From contig JADJQZ010000001.1 of the NCBI GenBank assembly GCA_016712465.1, positions 1,178,001 to 1,242,000 of the forward strand: a stretch of DNA of 64,000 nt, in the 5' to 3' direction. Below, in pieces: positions 26,155 to 35,326 of this stretch. Below the pieces are notes generated by a model. It was not told the DNA's origin, ran no database searches, and saw only the letters and a list, made by a program, of their open reading frames with translations. A program made the translations under genes and the position numbers. How positions within the stretch are numbered: position 1 is the first letter of the stretch; every line of letters starts with the position of its first letter. Origin of the DNA: Candidatus Obscuribacter sp. (GTDB taxonomy: Bacteria; Cyanobacteriota; Vampirovibrionia; Obscuribacterales; Obscuribacteraceae).

Positions 26155-27632
26155 GAGACCTCCGCGACTTTGCGCTGGATTTGACTGATGTGTTTGTGGT
26201 CGTATCCGGGCATCCATGTGGCAGTGTCTACAGCCAGACCGATGACCAGGCTGCACAAGACAAGCAGCACCGGTATGGCTACGGCGCGTTTTTCCGCATA
26301 GTGTTTGAAGTTTGGTTTGCCGGCCCCGAAGATGACCTTGCCGGTGTGGGAGAGGATGCCGAGGAAGCTTATGGCCAGGGCAATAGTGATGGTAAGCGCC
26401 AGGACGTAACGGTGGTCGGTGAGGCTGAGAGTAAGAAGGGACATTTCTGCCACGAAGGCACCGAAGGGCGGCGCCCCCGCCACGGCCAGCGAGCCCAATG
26501 CCAGTGCTGCCGCCCAGGAGGGTGCGTTTTCCATAAGACCGTGCAGTTTGTTCAGTTTCTTGGTGCCGGTGGCTTGAATTATGTTACCGGCCAGGAGAAA
26601 GAGGGCTACTTTGGCCAGGCTGTGGTTAACGGCTTGCAGGAAGAAAAGGGGACCGGAGCCAAGCCCGATCGCAAAGATCATCAAGCCTACATTTTCAATA
26701 CTGGAATATGCCCAGAGGCGCTTCAGGTTGTGTTGACGGATGATGAGCAGACTGGCGGCGAGTACGGTAATGGTACCTAGCACCGAGACCAGTTGAAAGG
26801 ACGGAGCGGTGGGATTGGCGGCCAGAATAACGGTTGAGACTTTCCAGATCCCGAAAAGGGCGCAGTTTAAAAGCGAGCCGGAGAGCATGGCGGAAGCCGG
26901 TGCCGGAGCTTCTGAGTGGGCGTCAGGCAGCCAGGTATGGAGGGGGAAGATACCGGCTTTGGTGCCGTAGCCCAGCAGGCAGAAGATGAAGCCCAGGCGC
27001 AGCAGGGGGAAGTTAAGCGCTTTTGCTCCGGCTATTAGCTCCGATACATTCAAAGTAGCGGCCTGAATGTCGCCCCTTTGACTGGCTGCGAAAATGAAGA
27101 CCGTGCCGAGGAGGGCGAAGGCAATACCGACCGAGCATACAATCAGGTATTTCCAGGTGGCCTCCAGGGCGTACTTGTTGCGCTCGAAGTAGACTAGCGG
27201 GGCTGATGAAAGTGTGGTGGCTTCAATAGCGATCCAGAGGTAGCCGAGGCTGTCGCAGCAGAAAACGGTGGTCATGGCCATGAGGAAGATGTTGGTGCTG
27301 GCGTAGAAAACTTTGACGCGATTGGCGCTGTATTCATCGCCCCGATTGGCTGCCGCCTGGAAGAAGTAATCGGCATGGGTGAGGCAACTGGCTACTACAA
27401 AGGTAGTCAGCACGATGAAACAGGCTCCCAGCCTGTCCACGGCAAGACCGCTTACGAAGGGCAAATTGGGAACGTGGCCGGTGAGAATTTGGGAGAGCAT
27501 GGAAAGGACGATGACGAGCTGAATCCAGGCGGCGATGGCGCAGAACTTTCTGGTTACGGCCAGATTCTGAATCACCAGACTGAGTATGGCTGCTATTGAC
27601 GGTAAGAATAAGAGGGAGCCGAATTCGTTCAT
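26145..27632 (-). CDS. Antiporter-like membrane subunit (HyfF/NuoN-like)
   Basis: A 495-residue protein with about 13-14 membrane helices of the NADH-quinone oxidoreductase/Mrp antiporter family. The key acidic helix reads YLWIAIEATTLSS, a Lys in EATWKYLIV fits the broken-helix channel, and KAGIFPLHTWLPDAHSEAPA is the family signature of the second channel half. It pumps or routes ions in the complex. AAGGAAGAAG precedes its ATG at 27632. It overlaps the large-subunit start by 10 bases. Confidence 0.88.
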   Translation of the reverse strand: MNEFGSLLFLPSIAAILSLVIQNLAVTRKFCAIAAWIQLVIVLSMLSQILTGHVPNLPFVSGLAVDRLGACFIVLTTFVVASCLTHADYFFQAAANRGDEYSANRVKVFYASTNIFLMAMTTVFCCDSLGYLWIAIEATTLSSAPLVYFERNKYALEATWKYLIVCSVGIAFALLGTVFIFAASQRGDIQAATLNVSELIAGAKALNFPLLRLGFIFCLLGYGTKAGIFPLHTWLPDAHSEAPAPASAMLSGSLLNCALFGIWKVSTVILAANPTAPSFQLVSVLGTITVLAASLLIIRQHNLKRLWAYSSIENVGLMIFAIGLGSGPLFFLQAVNHSLAKVALFLLAGNIIQATGTKKLNKLHGLMENAPSWAAALALGSLAVAGAPPFGAFVAEMSLLTLSLTDHRYVLALTITIALAISFLGILSHTGKVIFGAGKPNFKHYAEKRAVAIPVLLVLCSLVIGLAVDTATWMPGYDHKHISQIQRKVAEVSCR

Positions 27633-27653
27633 TACTTCTTCCTTGAATCCCCG

Positions 27654-28304
27654 TCAGTCTTTCAGTTCGGTAAGTTGGGATACGTCGATGTGTTCGAAGC
27701 TCTTCTTGATGTTGAAGAGCAAAAGCCCGGATATCATCACGCCCACCAGTACTTCCAGCAAAAGCCCCATCTCCACCAACATGGGCATGCCGTGGGTCTG
27801 GGTGATGGCAAAAAGATAGATGCCGTTTTCAATTACGAGGAAGCCCACAATCTGGCTCAAGGCGGCGCGTCTGGTCAGCATTAAAAGTACGCCGGTAAAG
27901 AGGATGGACATGGCGGCGGTGGAGCCCAAGTGAGAGTCATGTCCTCCTACGAGCCCAGGGATTTGTTTGCTCAAGAGAAAGGAGAGCCCCAGCATCAATG
28001 CGCCCAGATGCATGGAAAGCGGTGCGGCAATGAAGGCCTGCTTGTCGCTGCCGACATCAACCTTTTTCATAACCCAGTTGAGAAAGTTGGGAATGAAAAT
28101 GACTTTGATCAGGAAAACTCCCAGTGCCACCACAAAGAGATGGTCTTCTTTTGTGATGTGGGCGATCCAGGCGGTGACGGCAGCAATCGCCAGGGTGTGC
28201 ATGCGATAGAAGGACAGATTGGTGCGCAAAAGGGTGGTGCCGAGGATGAGAATACCCAGAATGGCTGAGAGAACAGAGAGTGCTTCGAAGGTGTCCAGGG
28301 TCAT
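27654..28304 (-). CDS. Membrane subunit HyfE-like
   Basis: A 216-residue protein with six or more membrane helices. The sequence (TLDTFEALSVLSAILGILI, then VALGVFLIKVIFIPNFLNW, VGFLVIENGIYLFAITQTHG and LLEVLVGVMISGLLLFN) matches HyfE, the hydrogenase-4 membrane subunit related to NuoK plus extra helices. The Glu in IENGIYL is at the NuoK channel Glu position. Start ATG 28304 has GGAG upstream. It sits in the standard Hyf order (B-C-E-F-G-H/I). Confidence 0.85.
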   Translation of the reverse strand: MTLDTFEALSVLSAILGILILGTTLLRTNLSFYRMHTLAIAAVTAWIAHITKEDHLFVVALGVFLIKVIFIPNFLNWVMKKVDVGSDKQAFIAAPLSMHLGALMLGLSFLLSKQIPGLVGGHDSHLGSTAAMSILFTGVLLMLTRRAALSQIVGFLVIENGIYLFAITQTHGMPMLVEMGLLLEVLVGVMISGLLLFNIKKSFEHIDVSQLTELKD

Positions 28305-28324
28305 TGGTTATTCTCCGGTTTGCG

Positions 28325-29287
28325 TCAGTTGGTGCTGCGAGAAAGTGCAATTAAGACGCAGAAGATACTCATGGCCACTGAGTAGGCGATGAATTCAGGT
28401 AGCTTGGTCCAGCGCAGTTTGACGGCTACGCTTTCTATTACGGCGATGAAGGCGGCCATGAAAAAGACGCCGCCGATGGAGGCAAGGGCTCTTGTGATTT
28501 CGGAAGCGTGCCAGACCCAGGGTAAGGAATGCAGGAAGCACTGGCTGGAGATGCCCAGTAATACTACGATTTTGACGAAGTGCGTCAGTTCTGCCAGGGC
28601 CAGGTTGGTGGCCGAGTTTTCCAGGATCATGGCTTCATGCACCATGGTCAATTCCAGGTGGGTGGTGGGATCGTCGGCGGGCATGCGCGAGAGCTCCACC
28701 AGGCTTGAGAGGAAAAGACCGCAGCCGGCGATGAACCAGAGACCCGTTTGAGACTGCAATTTCACATTTTCAAAGGAGAAGACCGTGGTCAGATCGCTGG
28801 TACCGGCGGTGACGCCAAGGGAGGCCAGGCTGAGCATGATGGCCGGCTCTACCAACAGGGCCAGGGTGACTTCGCGGCTGGCGCCAAAACCGCCGAAGGC
28901 CGAGCCGGCGTCGAGGGCTGAGAGCACTGTAAAAAACCGGCTGAAGGCTAAGAGATAAATGAGAAGGAAGAGGTCGCCGGGAAGCCCGAAGGGATGCAGC
29001 GTGGTCCAGGGAGCCAGGCAGGCCACGATGAAGAGCAGGGATAGATTGATAGACGGGGCACTGCGAAAGATCCAACTGACATGATTGCTTATGGTTTCGT
29101 CTTTCTTGAGTAATTTGGCCAGGTCGTAGAAGGGCTGAAAAATGGGTGCGCCGATGCGGTTTTGGAAACGGGCCTTGGTCTTTCGAATTATGCCCACGGT
29201 CAGGGGCGGCATAAAGATAAGCGAGAGGAAGAAGGCACCGGCTCGCAGCCATTCTTGTCTATTTAGATCAGTGAGAAGGCTTTCCAT
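28325..29287 (-). CDS. Membrane subunit HyfC/HycD-like (NuoH family)
   Basis: A 320-residue protein with about eight membrane helices of the NuoH/HycD family. The conserved loop PFYDLAKLLKKDETIS (with the extra KK typical of hydrogenase-linked NuoH) and SRMPADDPTTHLELTMVHEA near residue 200 are diagnostic; the latter carries the family E/D cluster facing the large subunit. It anchors the soluble arm to the membrane. Its ATG overlaps the preceding stop (TAATG), which indicates coupled translation. Confidence 0.88.
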   Translation of the reverse strand: MESLLTDLNRQEWLRAGAFFLSLIFMPPLTVGIIRKTKARFQNRIGAPIFQPFYDLAKLLKKDETISNHVSWIFRSAPSINLSLLFIVACLAPWTTLHPFGLPGDLFLLIYLLAFSRFFTVLSALDAGSAFGGFGASREVTLALLVEPAIMLSLASLGVTAGTSDLTTVFSFENVKLQSQTGLWFIAGCGLFLSSLVELSRMPADDPTTHLELTMVHEAMILENSATNLALAELTHFVKIVVLLGISSQCFLHSLPWVWHASEITRALASIGGVFFMAAFIAVIESVAVKLRWTKLPEFIAYSVAMSIFCVLIALSRSTN

Positions 29288-31329
29288 TACAAGGTAGTCC
29301 CCAACAAAACCAGAACAATCATGGTCAAAAAGAGGTAGAGCAAGTGTACGTGTATGCTGCCTGTCTGCAAGCGGGTGAGGGTCAGGGAAAGCCAGTTGAC
29401 CACATCCAGAAAACGCCTGTAGGCTTTGGTTTCGATGAATGGTGACATTTTTGTTTCCACTCGAATGGCTTCCGGGAAGTGCCGGCGGTCTTTGCCTTGA
29501 ATTTCCGTTTCAACATTGAGCTGCAGAATTTGAGAGAAGATTCTGCCGATGGGATGAGAGAAGCTGGAGCCGGTTTCCTCGGCCCGGGCGGATAGGGGAC
29601 CGTAGCCGCAGTCCCAGGTGATATAGGTTTTTATGTCTTTGGTTTTGGGACCGAGGATAATCAGATAAATCGCCGCTGTGAGGAAGACGCCGACCAGGCT
29701 GAGCTGACCAATGGCCAGGGGAAAGAAGCTACCGGTGTCATTACTGCACTGGGTCAAGAGGGTGAGGGCGGGGCTGAAGGCGCTCAAGCTGATACCGGCG
29801 GAGGTTCCCAGCAAGATGCACAGACAGGAAAGTAAGATCTGCGCCGCCGCCAGATTGTCGATTCCTGATTCGGGCGGCATCTGTGCTTGCCTGGAGCGGG
29901 GGCGTCCGAGAAAGGCGATACCGATGGCTTTAGCGTAGCAAGCCAGAGCCAGGGCTCCCACAAAGGCCAGAACCCCTACCATGGCCAGGGCGATGGCCCG
30001 GTCGAAAAGTGGTGCTTCGTCGCAAGCCAGACGGAAGAAGGCCTGGTAGATAAGCCATTTGCTTGCAAATCCGTTGGTGGCAGGCATGGCGCAAATAGAC
30101 ATGGAGCCCACGAAAAAGCCCAGCATGGTCCAGGGCATGCGCTTGGCCAGTCCACCCAGTTGGGAAAGTTCTCTGGTGTGGGTGGCTCTTTCCACACTGG
30201 CGGCTCCCAGCATCAATAGGGATTTGAAGAGCCCATGATTGAAGGCGTGGAAGAGGACGCCGGTGACGGCTATGGCCATCACCATATCGAGACCGTGATG
30301 CCGGGCCAGCATGGTCAGGGCCACTGCCACCATTATCAGACCCATGTTCTCCACGGAGCTGAAGGCTAGTAGACGCTTGAGGTCGCGTTCCACGAGGGCG
30401 AAGAGCACTCCCCAGACACAGGATACAGTGCCCAGGGCAAGGGCTAGATAAATGACGGGCAGGCTCTCACAGTTGCCCTGAATTAGCAGTCTTAAAAGTA
30501 GATAGATAGCGGTTTTTCCCACTACGCCGCTCAAGACTGCGGCCGCCGGACCGGGGGCTTCCGCATAGCTTTGGGGCAGATAGACGTGCATGGGCCAGAG
30601 CCCGGCTTTGGTGGCTGCCCCCAGGAATAGCAGGATGGCCGCCGGTAGAGCCCGCGGGTCGTCGAAGTGCCAGGCTGAAAAGTCGAAACTGCCCGACAGA
30701 TGTTGCATCCAGAGGAAGGCCGCTGTGAAAAGAGCTGTGGAGATGCGGCTTGCCGTCATATAAGAGATTGCCGCTCTCTGGGCCCGGTGCCTGATGTGAT
30801 CGGTGGTAATCAAGCTGGCGGCGGCCACACTCATCACTTCCCAGAAAACCAGGAAGGCAATGGCGTTGGCACTGAGAAGTACCATCAAGATGCCGGAGAG
30901 CATCAAAAAGGTGAGGCGGAAGAAGTGATTATGTTGTGACTTGGTGGCCAGGGTATGGGTGAAACTGGGGGTGGCAAGCGCTGCCGCCAGGCTCACCAGT
31001 CCAAGCAGTAAAGTGAAAGGCACGCTGAGGCTGTCAGTCAGGCAGGTGAGCGGTGCCAGTCCGAAATTGGGAAAGCCGCTGAAGCCGAAGGCCTGCGCCT
31101 GTGAATAGCTCTTAATTGATCCGACTATGGTAGCCAGACTGCCCGCTATGCTCAAACCTGTCATCCAGCGATCTTCCAGTCTCAGTTTGGTCAGGTCGGA
31201 GACTACGGTGAGAACCGCACCAGAGCTCCAGATGACGCAGGCTGTGATGAAGAGGCTTGAGGGCGTGATGGCTTCTATATAAGGGATCATAAATGAAATA
31301 AAGGGGAATAATTCGACCTTAGCAGCCAT
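29287..31329 (-). CDS. Antiporter-like membrane subunit (HyfB/NuoL-like)
   Basis: About 680 residues and 15 or more membrane helices in the NuoL/HyfB family. FWEVMSVAAASLITT holds the TM5 Glu, and AATKAGLWPMHVYLPQSYAE is the proton-channel signature. It is the first gene of the leftward operon. The start is unclear: TTG 31350, ATG 31329 and ATG 31290 are all in frame and none has a good Shine-Dalgarno; I chose 31329. The ion moved could be H+ or Na+. A divergent SulP gene is close by. TGATC repeats lie in the shared upstream region. Confidence 0.85.
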   Translation of the reverse strand: MAAKVELFPFISFMIPYIEAITPSSLFITACVIWSSGAVLTVVSDLTKLRLEDRWMTGLSIAGSLATIVGSIKSYSQAQAFGFSGFPNFGLAPLTCLTDSLSVPFTLLLGLVSLAAALATPSFTHTLATKSQHNHFFRLTFLMLSGILMVLLSANAIAFLVFWEVMSVAAASLITTDHIRHRAQRAAISYMTASRISTALFTAAFLWMQHLSGSFDFSAWHFDDPRALPAAILLFLGAATKAGLWPMHVYLPQSYAEAPGPAAAVLSGVVGKTAIYLLLRLLIQGNCESLPVIYLALALGTVSCVWGVLFALVERDLKRLLAFSSVENMGLIMVAVALTMLARHHGLDMVMAIAVTGVLFHAFNHGLFKSLLMLGAASVERATHTRELSQLGGLAKRMPWTMLGFFVGSMSICAMPATNGFASKWLIYQAFFRLACDEAPLFDRAIALAMVGVLAFVGALALACYAKAIGIAFLGRPRSRQAQMPPESGIDNLAAAQILLSCLCILLGTSAGISLSAFSPALTLLTQCSNDTGSFFPLAIGQLSLVGVFLTAAIYLIILGPKTKDIKTYITWDCGYGPLSARAEETGSSFSHPIGRIFSQILQLNVETEIQGKDRRHFPEAIRVETKMSPFIETKAYRRFLDVVNWLSLTLTRLQTGSIHVHLLYLFLTMIVLVLLGTTL

Positions 31330-31330
31330 T

Positions 31331-31440
31331 TGTGATCGGACTGTGATCAACCGCCAAACTTTTGTAAACCCACCACTGTCCGGTACTGCTGGGGATGACT
31401 GACTCCCTCTCGGGTTTTTATGGTGATCACAAGTTGATCA
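31331..31440. promoter_or_regulatory. Two pairs of TGATC motifs in the divergent promoter region
   Basis: GTGATC occurs at 31332 and again at 31343. TGATCA occurs at 31424 and again at 31435. Both pairs have an 11-bp period, one helical turn, and TGATCA is itself a palindrome. They flank the region between the operon start and the SulP gene and are candidate operators for one regulator controlling both. No known consensus was matched. Confidence 0.4.
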
Positions 31441-31499
31441 TATTTGCTTGCTAGGGTTGCTTTATAAAGTCGTACTATCAGCATAAATGGTCGCTATCT

Positions 31500-33206
31500 A
31501 TGCCCGCTCGTAAGACCTGGGAGTCAATCAAGGCTACCATTACAGGTCAATTCCAAGCTCTCACGCACCCGCTCTCCCTTCCCGATGCGCCTCAGCGCAC
31601 GGTTCCCTATGATGGGTTGCGAGGGCTGGTGCAGAATTTTCGCTATGACAGTCTGGCCGGTTTCATCATATTTCTCATTGCCATGCCTCTTTCTCTTGGC
31701 ATTGCCATGGCTTCCGGATTGCCGCCGGTGGCCGGTCTGATCAGTGCGGCGGTGGGCGGCATTCTGGTGTCGCAGATCAGTGGTTCTCACGTCACCATCA
31801 ATGGTCCGGCGGCCGGCTTGATCGTTGTCGTTGTGGGGGCCGTAGATGCCCTGGGCGGCGGCAACGAAGGTTATCGCAATACCCTTGCCGCCATTGTGGT
31901 GTCAGGGCTCACTCTTTTTGCTCTGGGGCGGTTGAAATGCGGAGAACTGGGCAAGTTTTTCCCGGCTTCGGTGGTGCACGGCATGCTTGCTTCCATCGGG
32001 CTGATTATCATCCTCAAGCAATTGCCGGTGATGCTGGGGGTGCAATTAAAGGTGCGCGAGCCTTTTGAGATTGTCATGCATTTGCCCCATGTTTTCACAC
32101 ATTTAAATCCATATGTTGCTTTGATAGGCATTGTCAGTTTACTCATTTTGATAGTGCATCCAAAATTGCCTCTGGCGGCCTTGAAGAAGATACCCGCACC
32201 AATTATGGTGATAGCAGCGGGTATTCTCATGTCGGTGCTCTTTCAAATGAATGAGAGCCACGACTACACTTTCTTCAAGCAGGTGTTCTCTGTCAATCCG
32301 GGCAAACTGCTGGTACAGGTGCCCACCGACTTTAGTAAGCTCCTTACTTTCCCTGATTTCGGGGCGTTGCGCATGCCGCGATTCTGGCCGGCCGTCTTCA
32401 GTATTACGCTCGTGCAGGGCATTGAAACTGTTCTCTCTTGCGCGGCAGTGGATAAGCTGGATCCGTTCAAGCGTAAGTCTAATCTGAGCAAAGACCTGTC
32501 TGCCGTCGGATTCGGCAGTGCTGTTTCCGGTGCCATCGGCGGGCTGCCCATGATCGCCGAAATTGTGCGAAGCACGGCTAATATTGCCAGTGGTGCCCGA
32601 ACTAGATACGCCAATTTCTTTCACGGCGTCTTCCTGCTCGTCTGTGTGGCTACCTGTGCCGCCCTCCTCAATCGTATTCCGCTGGCGGCATTGGCGGCTC
32701 TTCTAGTGTTTACGGGCTATAGATTGGCCACTCCCAGGCACTTCAAGGAGATGCACGAGATAGGCGCCGAGCAGAGCCTGATTTTTGTCAGTACTATTTT
32801 GATAACTTTAGCTACCGACCTGCTAATCGGTGTCTTTAGCGGTGTGGCCATCAAACTCTTCCTGCATGTTTTGCGAGGCGTCAAACCTGCCGAGTTGTTT
32901 CGGGGCGCGGTGGATGTACAGGAGGGCGGTGAGAATGATATCTACATTAGCCCCCGCGGCGCTTGCGTGTTTTCCAATTATCTCACTCTCAAGCATGCCC
33001 TGGATAGTTTGCAGCCCGGTCGAAACGTCACCATTCAGTTTGATAAGACTACCTTTTTGGACCACACGGTCATGGAGCACCTGGATGACTTTCGTACCGA
33101 CTATGAGCATCTGGGCGGCAAGGTTGGTTTCATCGGGCTGGATCGGCTCAAGTGTATATCCGAGCATCCGCAGTGCAGCAGGCGTCTGGAGAGGCAGCGT
33201 CTTTAG
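31500..33206 (+). CDS. SulP-family anion transporter with STAS domain
   Basis: A 568-residue protein. The membrane part has the SulP signature (SLAGFIIFLIAMPLSLGIAM, SGSHVTINGPAAGLIVVV, VQGIETVLSCAAVDKL) and about 12 helices. A STAS domain closes the C-terminus (GRNVTIQFDKTTFLDHTVME, then GKVGFIGLDRLK). SulP proteins carry sulfate, bicarbonate or other anions; the substrate is not readable from sequence. It starts 150 bases from the divergent Ehr operon, so co-regulation is possible. Bicarbonate transport would fit an ion-coupled membrane complex, but that is inference. Confidence 0.88.
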   Translation: MPARKTWESIKATITGQFQALTHPLSLPDAPQRTVPYDGLRGLVQNFRYDSLAGFIIFLIAMPLSLGIAMASGLPPVAGLISAAVGGILVSQISGSHVTINGPAAGLIVVVVGAVDALGGGNEGYRNTLAAIVVSGLTLFALGRLKCGELGKFFPASVVHGMLASIGLIIILKQLPVMLGVQLKVREPFEIVMHLPHVFTHLNPYVALIGIVSLLILIVHPKLPLAALKKIPAPIMVIAAGILMSVLFQMNESHDYTFFKQVFSVNPGKLLVQVPTDFSKLLTFPDFGALRMPRFWPAVFSITLVQGIETVLSCAAVDKLDPFKRKSNLSKDLSAVGFGSAVSGAIGGLPMIAEIVRSTANIASGARTRYANFFHGVFLLVCVATCAALLNRIPLAALAALLVFTGYRLATPRHFKEMHEIGAEQSLIFVSTILITLATDLLIGVFSGVAIKLFLHVLRGVKPAELFRGAVDVQEGGENDIYISPRGACVFSNYLTLKHALDSLQPGRNVTIQFDKTTFLDHTVMEHLDDFRTDYEHLGGKVGFIGLDRLKCISEHPQCSRRLERQRL

Positions 33207-33314
33207 GCACAGTCGAGAATTGACTCTTGCATATATGTTCTTGTATGCGATGGAGCGGCATTTTGCCTGGTCCGGCGGCAGCTATTTTCCGGTCTGAAGA
33301 GTTAGAATTACCCT

Positions 33315-34004
33315 ATGGCTAAGATTCTCGTAGTTGAAGACGAAACAGACCTGGTCGGTCTTGTAAAGGGCTGGCTGGAAAGAGAGCATCATCTGGTGGA
33401 GACCGCTTGCGATGGTCTTGAGGCCCTGATTCGCATGGAAACGAATAAGTATGATGTGGTCTTGCTTGATATGATGTTGCCGTCTTTGGACGGCCTTGAG
33501 ATCTTGAAGCGATATCGCCGTGGCGGCGGCGCTGCAGGCGTAATAATGATTACCGCACGCTCCCATGTGGATGATAAGGAGCTTGGTCTGGATGCCGGTG
33601 CGGATGACTATTTGACCAAGCCTTTTCAGCTAAAGGAATTGGCTGCCAGGGTGCGCGCCGTGCTGAGGCGCAATCATGTGCCGACATCGGATGTTTTGCG
33701 CTTTCGCGATCTGGTTATTGATCCCCATGAATTCAAGGTGCTCAAAGGCGGTAAAGATGTACACCTTCTGCCTAAGGAGTTTCGCCTTCTGGAATTCCTG
33801 GTGCGTCATCCCCATCAAGTTTTTTCTGCCGACGAGCTTTTATCTTCGGTCTGGGAGTCTGACACTGACGCCCTTCTGGATACTGTAAGGGGGCATATTA
33901 CCAGACTGCGCAAGAAACTCGACAGTGAGGGGGAGCCTTCCATAATTGCCACTGTATATGGTGTGGGTTATAAGCTTGGGCCTGACGAAGGAGAACCAAG
34001 ATGA
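33315..34004 (+). CDS. OmpR-family response regulator
   Basis: A 229-residue protein. The receiver domain has the phospho-Asp in VVLLDMMLPSLDGLEI (about residue 52), Thr in IMITARSH and Lys in DYLTKPFQLKE. A winged-helix output domain follows (LLPKEFRLLEFLVRHPHQVF, then TVRGHITRLRKKLD and YGVGYKL). DNA-binding transcription factor. Its stop overlaps the histidine kinase start by 4 bases (ATGA), so the pair is translated together. Confidence 0.92.
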   Translation: MAKILVVEDETDLVGLVKGWLEREHHLVETACDGLEALIRMETNKYDVVLLDMMLPSLDGLEILKRYRRGGGAAGVIMITARSHVDDKELGLDAGADDYLTKPFQLKELAARVRAVLRRNHVPTSDVLRFRDLVIDPHEFKVLKGGKDVHLLPKEFRLLEFLVRHPHQVFSADELLSSVWESDTDALLDTVRGHITRLRKKLDSEGEPSIIATVYGVGYKLGPDEGEPR

Positions 34005-35323
34005 AGCGACATTTGCGGTTGCAATTGACGGTCGAATTTGTGCTCCTCTTTGTGGCTCTCTACTTTCTGGGTGGGACGGTGGCCCTTGTGCTTTTTGCCT
34101 CCAAGTTGGACGCTTCGTTGGATGAAGAGCTGCACGATGTGGCCAACGGCGCTCTTGCTTCGGTGGAATACAGTGCCGGCCGTCCATCTTTGCAGAACTG
34201 GTCGAAGCGTGCTGCTCTCAGACATGATCAATTGCTCAGTACCATTCAAGTTTTTGATAAAGAAAAGTCCTTGCTGGAGGAGTTTGGTCCGCCGGGGGCG
34301 AAGAAGCTTTCTTTTGGCAATGTGAACGTGCCCCAGGAGGGCGAGGTGGATAAGACCGGACGTCTGGTGGTGCGGTCTTACTACACGGAACTTATGGATG
34401 GCGATAGATTAATAGGCTATCTGCAGGTGCAAGTTTCAGTCAGGCAGAGAGATGAGGCCCTCAAGCAGATCATCGTTACCATGTTGGCCCTCACTCCTTT
34501 CCTGGCGCTTTCCGTAGCCCTCTGCGGCTCCTGGTTCTCGGGCAATGCGGTGAGACCGGTTGAAGAGACCATGGAGCTTTTGCGGCAGTTTGTCATGGAT
34601 GCTGCCCATGAAATCAATACGCCGGTGGCTGTAATTGAGGCATCCTTGCAGACTCTGGAGGCGGAGTTCGAGGAGGGCGAAGACGGGGAAGGCAAGCCCA
34701 CGGCCGGTCAGAGCAAGCGCGATATTCTGCGTATCATCGAGCGAGCCACCAACCGTATGAAGAATCTCGGACAGAGTTTGATCGTTCTCTCCAAACTGGA
34801 GTCGCCCCAGTATCAGTATGAGGAAGAATCTTTTACACTATCTGAGCTAGTGTCGCCGGTGGTGGAGGAGGTACGGCAACTGGCCAGGGCCCGTTCCATC
34901 AATTTTGAGCCCCAGGCTGTTCCTGAAGGCGTACGCTTGTCTGGTAATTTGGACGCTCTGCAGGGGATGCTTCTCAACCTTCTCTCCAATGCCTGCAACT
35001 ATTCCAAACCGGGTGGACGTGTCACCCTGGCCTTCGCTAACGGTCAGGCCGTGGGCTCGACCCAGGAGCGTCCCCAGGAGCGTTCTATGATTGCCATAAC
35101 GGTGGCCGATAACGGCCTGGGCATTCCGGCGGAGAGTCTGCCCAAGATTTTTGAGCGGTTTTATCGGGTTGATAGTTCTCGTTCTCGCAACCTTGGTGGC
35201 TGCGGGCTCGGTTTGAGTATCGTTAAAGCTACCCTGGACAGGCACAGGGGAGAGATCACAGTGCTGTCGAATTTGGGACAGGGCAGCACATTTACAGTGC
35301 GATTGCCGCTTGCCTCCAGTTAG
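34001..35323 (+). CDS. Sensor histidine kinase
   Basis: A 440-residue protein. Two membrane helices (about residues 10-32 and 158-178) flank a periplasmic sensor of about 125 residues. The H-box is MDAAHEINTPVAVI, where Ile replaces the usual Leu-Arg (HEI-N-TP, unlike HELRTP). N-box LLNLLSNACNYS, G1 DNGLGIP and G2 GGCGLGLS are intact. No HAMP domain is seen between the second helix and the H-box (only about 22 residues). It senses an envelope signal and phosphorylates the co-translated regulator. The stimulus is unknown. Confidence 0.9.
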   Translation: MKRHLRLQLTVEFVLLFVALYFLGGTVALVLFASKLDASLDEELHDVANGALASVEYSAGRPSLQNWSKRAALRHDQLLSTIQVFDKEKSLLEEFGPPGAKKLSFGNVNVPQEGEVDKTGRLVVRSYYTELMDGDRLIGYLQVQVSVRQRDEALKQIIVTMLALTPFLALSVALCGSWFSGNAVRPVEETMELLRQFVMDAAHEINTPVAVIEASLQTLEAEFEEGEDGEGKPTAGQSKRDILRIIERATNRMKNLGQSLIVLSKLESPQYQYEEESFTLSELVSPVVEEVRQLARARSINFEPQAVPEGVRLSGNLDALQGMLLNLLSNACNYSKPGGRVTLAFANGQAVGSTQERPQERSMIAITVADNGLGIPAESLPKIFERFYRVDSSRSRNLGGCGLGLSIVKATLDRHRGEITVLSNLGQGSTFTVRLPLASS

Positions 35324-35326
35324 CAT

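Noticed and set aside
23856..31350. Functional nickel-iron hydrogenase or formate hydrogenlyase
   Set aside because: The large subunit lacks the four nickel-binding cysteines at both ends, and no hydrogenase maturation genes are near.
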